NCBI GenBank assembly: GCA_038757905.1
Contig: JBCDGG010000031.1
Location: 1 to 37,103, forward strand
Direction: 5' to 3'
Length of the DNA stretch: 37,103 nucleotides
From: HLUCCA09 sp038757905
GTDB taxonomy: Bacteria; Pseudomonadota; Alphaproteobacteria; Rhodobacterales; Rhodobacteraceae
Shown here piece after piece: positions 34,901 through 37,103 of the stretch (within the stretch, counting starts at the first letter, position 1; the number at the start of each line of letters is the position of its first letter). The position numbers and the translations under genes were made by a program. The notes under the pieces are model-generated. The model was given only the letters and a program-made list of their open reading frames with translations. It was not told where the DNA came from and did not search any database.

Positions 34901-35355
34901 GGCCCGGCGATCACGACATCGGTCACCCGGTCGCGCCAGGCGTCCCGGCTGACTTCGGGTTCCTCGGCGCCCTCGGGCAGATTGGAGATGCTGTCGACCG
35001 CCTGCTGCACATCTTCGGCCGCGCGCGACATGTCGTAGTTCGGCTCGAACTCCAGCTCGATGGCCGCCCGGCCCTCGCGCGAGCGGCTTTCGGAGCTTTC
35101 GACACCGTCGACCGCGAGCAGCGTCGGGATCATCAGCTCGACGATGCCGCTGTCGATATCCTCGGCGCCGGCGCCGTCCCACTCGACGTCGACATCCACG
35201 CTGTCGAGGATCACATCGGGGAAGAACTGCGCCCGCATCTGCGGAAACGCGGCCAGCCCCGCCGCCACGAGGACAACCAGCAGCAGGTTCGCCGCCGTGC
35301 GGTGCCGGGTGAAATAGGCGATGATCCCTGCCGTGCCGGCTGCCCGGTATGCCAT
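31933..35355 (-). CDS. RND-family efflux permease (AcrB/HAE-like)
   Basis: 1140 residues. The first membrane helix (AAGTAGIIAYFTRHRTAANLL) is followed by a large periplasmic domain and the central helices with the proton-relay motif GIVVDDAIVVGEHADF (two adjacent Asp). The second half repeats this plan, ending with the helices around MAVIPFGLIGTIWGHALWGL and GMSGIIINDSIVLV. The protein should export drugs, fatty acids, metals or other envelope-active compounds with proton antiport. It is coupled to the adaptor gene (adaptor stop at 35359, start at 35355). The C-terminus has about 100 extra residues with two further membrane helices (about 1054-1073 and 1095-1125). No TolC-type outer-membrane gene is in the window. 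Confidence 0.93.
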   Translation of the reverse strand: MAYRAAGTAGIIAYFTRHRTAANLLLVVLVAAGLAAFPQMRAQFFPDVILDSVDVDVEWDGAGAEDIDSGIVELMIPTLLAVDGVESSESRSREGRAAIELEFEPNYDMSRAAEDVQQAVDSISNLPEGAEEPEVSRDAWRDRVTDVVIAGPVGVAQLAQFADEFSVRLFAEGVTRTTIRGIAAPQIIVEVPTASLLRHGVTMREIADAIAAEAEGDPAGDVSGANARVRTGQEKRDPEAIAKIVLRSESGGAQLTIGDVARIYTEGVARQRAYFVGDNPAISMRVDRSAQGDALEIQAIVERVADEFVSGLPESVTIDLVRTRSEAISGRLTTLLENAAVGLVLVVTLLFLFLNARTAFWVAAGIPVALLAAVALMWAAGMTINMISLFALLITLGIVVDDAIVVGEHADFRARTLGEAPPVAAERAAQRMAGPVFSATITTIIAFAGLTLIEGRFGDLISDIPFVVVVVLIASLVECFLILPNHMAHSLAHAQKERWYDWPSRQVNRGFGWFRDRLFRPFMRLVIRARYPVVAGLFVLLASQVSLVVSGEVQWRFFSGPEEGSVAGNFAMAPGATREDTLEQMRALQAAVETVGRQLEAEHGRFPVEYVLAEVGGNTGRGLSGTASKDQDQLGSIAVELIDADDRPYTSRVFVRRLQDEVERHPLVETLSFRGSRSGPGGDSLDVQLFGAQTAVLKEAAERLKQEAAQFPEVSALEDTLAFDKEELILDLTPQGAALGFTIDDLGRVLRHRLGGIEAATFPVGPRSSAIRVELPAGELTADFLDSTQLRTPSGAYVPLADIVEVERRSGFSTINRENGLRIVSVTGDVADEQADRAAEIRRQMEERILPALEAEYGVSWRLSGLAEQERSFLTDAALGYAFCLLGIYLTLAWIFASWARPLLIMAVIPFGLIGTIWGHALWGLPLSMFTVVGLIGMSGIIINDSIVLVTTVDDYAKSRGLIPAIVDGAADRLRPVLLTTLTTVFGLAPLLFEPSRQAQFLKPTVITLVFGLGFGVVLVLMIVPALLAMQQDIARQTEALRRALAFPARGRAVSLTTLIAAAVIAVAFAATMGHSVLADDLWPPLAALLPGAAAGGIGLALLLFLAATLAILVVTFIVGALALTLTRPPPSSPTPSTPD

Positions 35356-35358
35356 CGG

Positions 35359-36831
35359 TCAGCCCCCCTGCCGGCCTTCGATCCTGGCGATCATCTGCGC
35401 CGGCACGCTATCCTGCAGGAGCTGGGCGAGGATTCGCGCGCGCGCCTCCTCCGGCATCCTTGTGTTGGCCTCGACGGTCGCGATCAGCGCCCTGCGCCGC
35501 TCCGGGGTGAGCGTCACCATCCCCGCGGCGGCGGTCTCGTCCGGCGCGGCGCGGCCGTCGCGCTCCGCCGTCAGATCGCGCACCTTGATCCCGGGGCCGA
35601 GGAGCGGCGTGCGTTCGGCGACCACGCGCGCCCCCTCCAGCCCCGAAGCCGGCACGAGCACGATATCCCCCTGACGCCGCAGAACGGGCGCGACGGCGGA
35701 CACAAGGCGATCCTCTGCGCCGACCCGCAGAACCGTTCCGGCGGCATCGACCGCGGTCGCGGGCAGCTGCGCGACCTCTGTCAGCGGCGGCTCCTCCACG
35801 TGGACGGACACGAAATCGCCCGGACGGAACCCGGCGAAGTGATCGAGCCGGGCAAAGAGGCGCCGCCCCGTCTGCCCCTCGCCCACGGCGGCCCCGACAC
35901 GGGTTACCGTTCCGCGCGCCTCCAGATCGAGACCCAGCACATCGAGCGTGATGCGCACCGGCGCGGCCAGAATGGAGCCGTCATCGTCGATCAGTCGCGC
36001 GTATTGCGCGGTCGAGACGCGGAACGAGACCTCTAGCGCTTCGGCGTCGATCAGAGTGGAGATCTTCTCGTTCGGGGTGAGCAACCCGCCCTCTGTCAGC
36101 GTGACATCCGCAAGGGTGCCCGCGAAGGCGGCGTGGATCTCGGTATCGTCGAGATCGCGCTGTGCGTTGGCCAGCGTGATTCGCGCCCGCGACACCGCGT
36201 TGCGGGACTGGTCGACCCGCGTCTCCGCGCTGGCCTCGGAAATGCGGCGCGTGAGGACGGATTGCTCCGCCGCGCTTGCGGCAAGCTCCGCCGTCTCGAC
36301 GGCGGCGGCGGTGCCGACCCCGCGGGTGGCAAGGTCGCGCTGACGGTCGAGCGCGGTGATGCGCAACTCCGCCTGTGCCCGGGCGGCGGCCAGTTCGTCG
36401 CGCGCAAGACCGAGGGCGCGCTCGGCGTCGCGCTGCTGGGCCTCCGCCTCCGCGAGACCGGTGCGCGCGACCTCGAGCGCATCGCGTGCATCCGTCGGAT
36501 CGACGCGCACCAGAAGCTGGCCGGCCTGCACCTGCGCACCGTCCTCGAACTCCGGCGCCAGCGCCACGATGCGGCCGGGCGCGGAGGCGCGCACCTCCAG
36601 GCTTCGGCGGCTTTGCACCTCTCCGAAGACGGTCATGGTCGGGGCGATGGTCTCGGCTTCGACGAGAACGGTGTTGACCGCCATCACACGTTCCCGGGCC
36701 GGGCTTTCGCGGACGTCGCGGTTCATCCGCGCGTCGAGGGCGCCGTAGAAAATGTCACCCGCCCAGACGAGAAGGCCGACGGTCAGCGACAGAAGAAAGA
36801 GCCCCGTGAGGGACCGGCGAAGGAACTGCAT
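35359..36831 (-). CDS. RND efflux periplasmic adaptor subunit (membrane fusion protein)
   Basis: 490 residues. One N-terminal anchor helix (residues about 8-27), then the split lipoyl-like domain (VRASAPGRIVALAPEFEDGA), a coiled-coil hairpin (about 110-215, with many Ala/Glu/Arg heptads such as LAEAEAQQRDAERALGLARD), the second lipoyl half (IHAAFAGTLADVTLTEGGLL) and beta-barrel domains. It links the inner-membrane pump to an outer-membrane channel. The family usually has about 350-400 residues; here an extra helical tail (about 430-490, LTPERRRALIATVEANTRMP and on) follows the last beta domain. The permease gene follows three bases after its stop. Confidence 0.92.
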   Translation of the reverse strand: MQFLRRSLTGLFLLSLTVGLLVWAGDIFYGALDARMNRDVRESPARERVMAVNTVLVEAETIAPTMTVFGEVQSRRSLEVRASAPGRIVALAPEFEDGAQVQAGQLLVRVDPTDARDALEVARTGLAEAEAQQRDAERALGLARDELAAARAQAELRITALDRQRDLATRGVGTAAAVETAELAASAAEQSVLTRRISEASAETRVDQSRNAVSRARITLANAQRDLDDTEIHAAFAGTLADVTLTEGGLLTPNEKISTLIDAEALEVSFRVSTAQYARLIDDDGSILAAPVRITLDVLGLDLEARGTVTRVGAAVGEGQTGRRLFARLDHFAGFRPGDFVSVHVEEPPLTEVAQLPATAVDAAGTVLRVGAEDRLVSAVAPVLRRQGDIVLVPASGLEGARVVAERTPLLGPGIKVRDLTAERDGRAAPDETAAAGMVTLTPERRRALIATVEANTRMPEEARARILAQLLQDSVPAQMIARIEGRQGG

Positions 36832-36992
36832 GGCTTGGCCTTTTCGGCGGCGGCTGAACGTAATCTAGGAGGCTGGCCGCAATCTGCAAAGACGGGCCTT
36901 CGATCTGCCCTACACGCAGGGGGCAGCGGTTTCCGTCGCCGCGTTGTTCGCGATGTCGTGATCGGCCGTGCCGGAGCGATGGTCTGGGCCGG

Positions 36993-37103
36993 CTACTTGC
37001 GCTTCATATGCTCGTCGAGGCGCGGCATGATCTCGATGAAGTTGCAGGGCCGATGGCGGTAGTCGAGCTGGGGGGCGAGGATGTCGTCCCACCAATCGCG
37101 GCA
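36993..37103 (-). CDS. C-terminal end of an unrecognised protein, partial
   Basis: The last 36 codons of a gene that enters from the right edge, stop TAG at 36993-36995. The visible residues (CRDWWDDILAPQLDYRHRPC, then NFIEIMPRLDEHMKRK) are composed like a real protein, with several aromatic residues and a basic end. I do not recognise the family from so little. The adaptor gene starts about 160 bases further on the same strand. Confidence 0.6.
   Translation of the reverse strand, partial: CRDWWDDILAPQLDYRHRPCNFIEIMPRLDEHMKRK

Noticed and set aside
33100..36036. Plus-strand open frame of 978 codons
   Set aside because: It runs opposite the RND permease and adaptor genes and is rich in His, Arg, Asp and Gly without any domain; long antisense frames are expected at this GC content.
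36905..36926. Inverted repeat CTGCCC...GGGCAG between the partial gene and the adaptor gene
   Set aside because: A six-pair stem without a T-run is too weak to call a terminator or operator here.

Overview
The window is a GC-rich alphaproteobacterial chromosome segment, most likely from the Rhodobacteraceae (Roseobacter group). The evidence is the base composition, the gene block SDR-uvrC-pgsA-moaD-moaE, the copA-cueR pair, and a short intergenic motif near 12707 that I remember from this family. No rRNA, tRNA, CRISPR array, intact insertion sequence or phage gene was seen.

Left edge (1-2640): an FMN-dependent 2-hydroxy-acid dehydrogenase runs off the left end. A near-perfect 27-base palindrome, probably a GntR/FadR-type operator, lies just upstream of it. 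About 1 kb without a convincing gene follows, carrying two perfect palindromes (1371-1384 and 1591-1610), and then a small orphan P-loop ATPase.

Catabolic island (2983-18217): two divergent transcription units. The minus-strand unit encodes a ribose-type ABC importer (binding protein, two permeases, double ATPase) with a short-chain dehydrogenase (SDR). A strong intrinsic terminator sits between the binding-protein gene and the rest. The plus-strand unit starts with an unusual regulator, a winged helix fused to a solute-binding-protein domain. It continues with a second SDR, a creatinase/M24-type hydrolase lacking one metal-ligand Asp, acetoin-dehydrogenase-like E1 alpha and E1 beta, a lipoyl protein with a degenerate acyltransferase domain, an aldehyde dehydrogenase, and an acyltransferase with no lipoyl domain. 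The E2 component is therefore split over two genes and there is no E3 gene. My inference is: import of a small polar compound, oxidation by the SDRs, possible hydrolysis by the M24 protein, thiamin-diphosphate-dependent cleavage to an acyl-CoA plus an aldehyde, and oxidation of the aldehyde. The substrate cannot be read from the sequence.

Middle (18378-24298): a SAM methyltransferase, a copper module (cueR and copA, with a CueR-type promoter so close to copA that its mRNA may be leaderless), a two-helix K+ channel, an S49 peptidase, a tiny membrane protein with a Cys-rich knuckle, and a CaCA-type cation exchanger.

Housekeeping block (24295-29321): a pteridine-reductase-like SDR, an AT-rich gap with a long imperfect hairpin and DnaA-box-like sites, uvrC, a frameshifted HEPN-like gene, pgsA, moaD and moaE. 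Right end (29508-37103): a coiled-coil membrane protein coupled to an OmpA-family protein, an RND efflux permease with extra C-terminal membrane segments and its adaptor, and the last 36 codons of an unrecognised gene.
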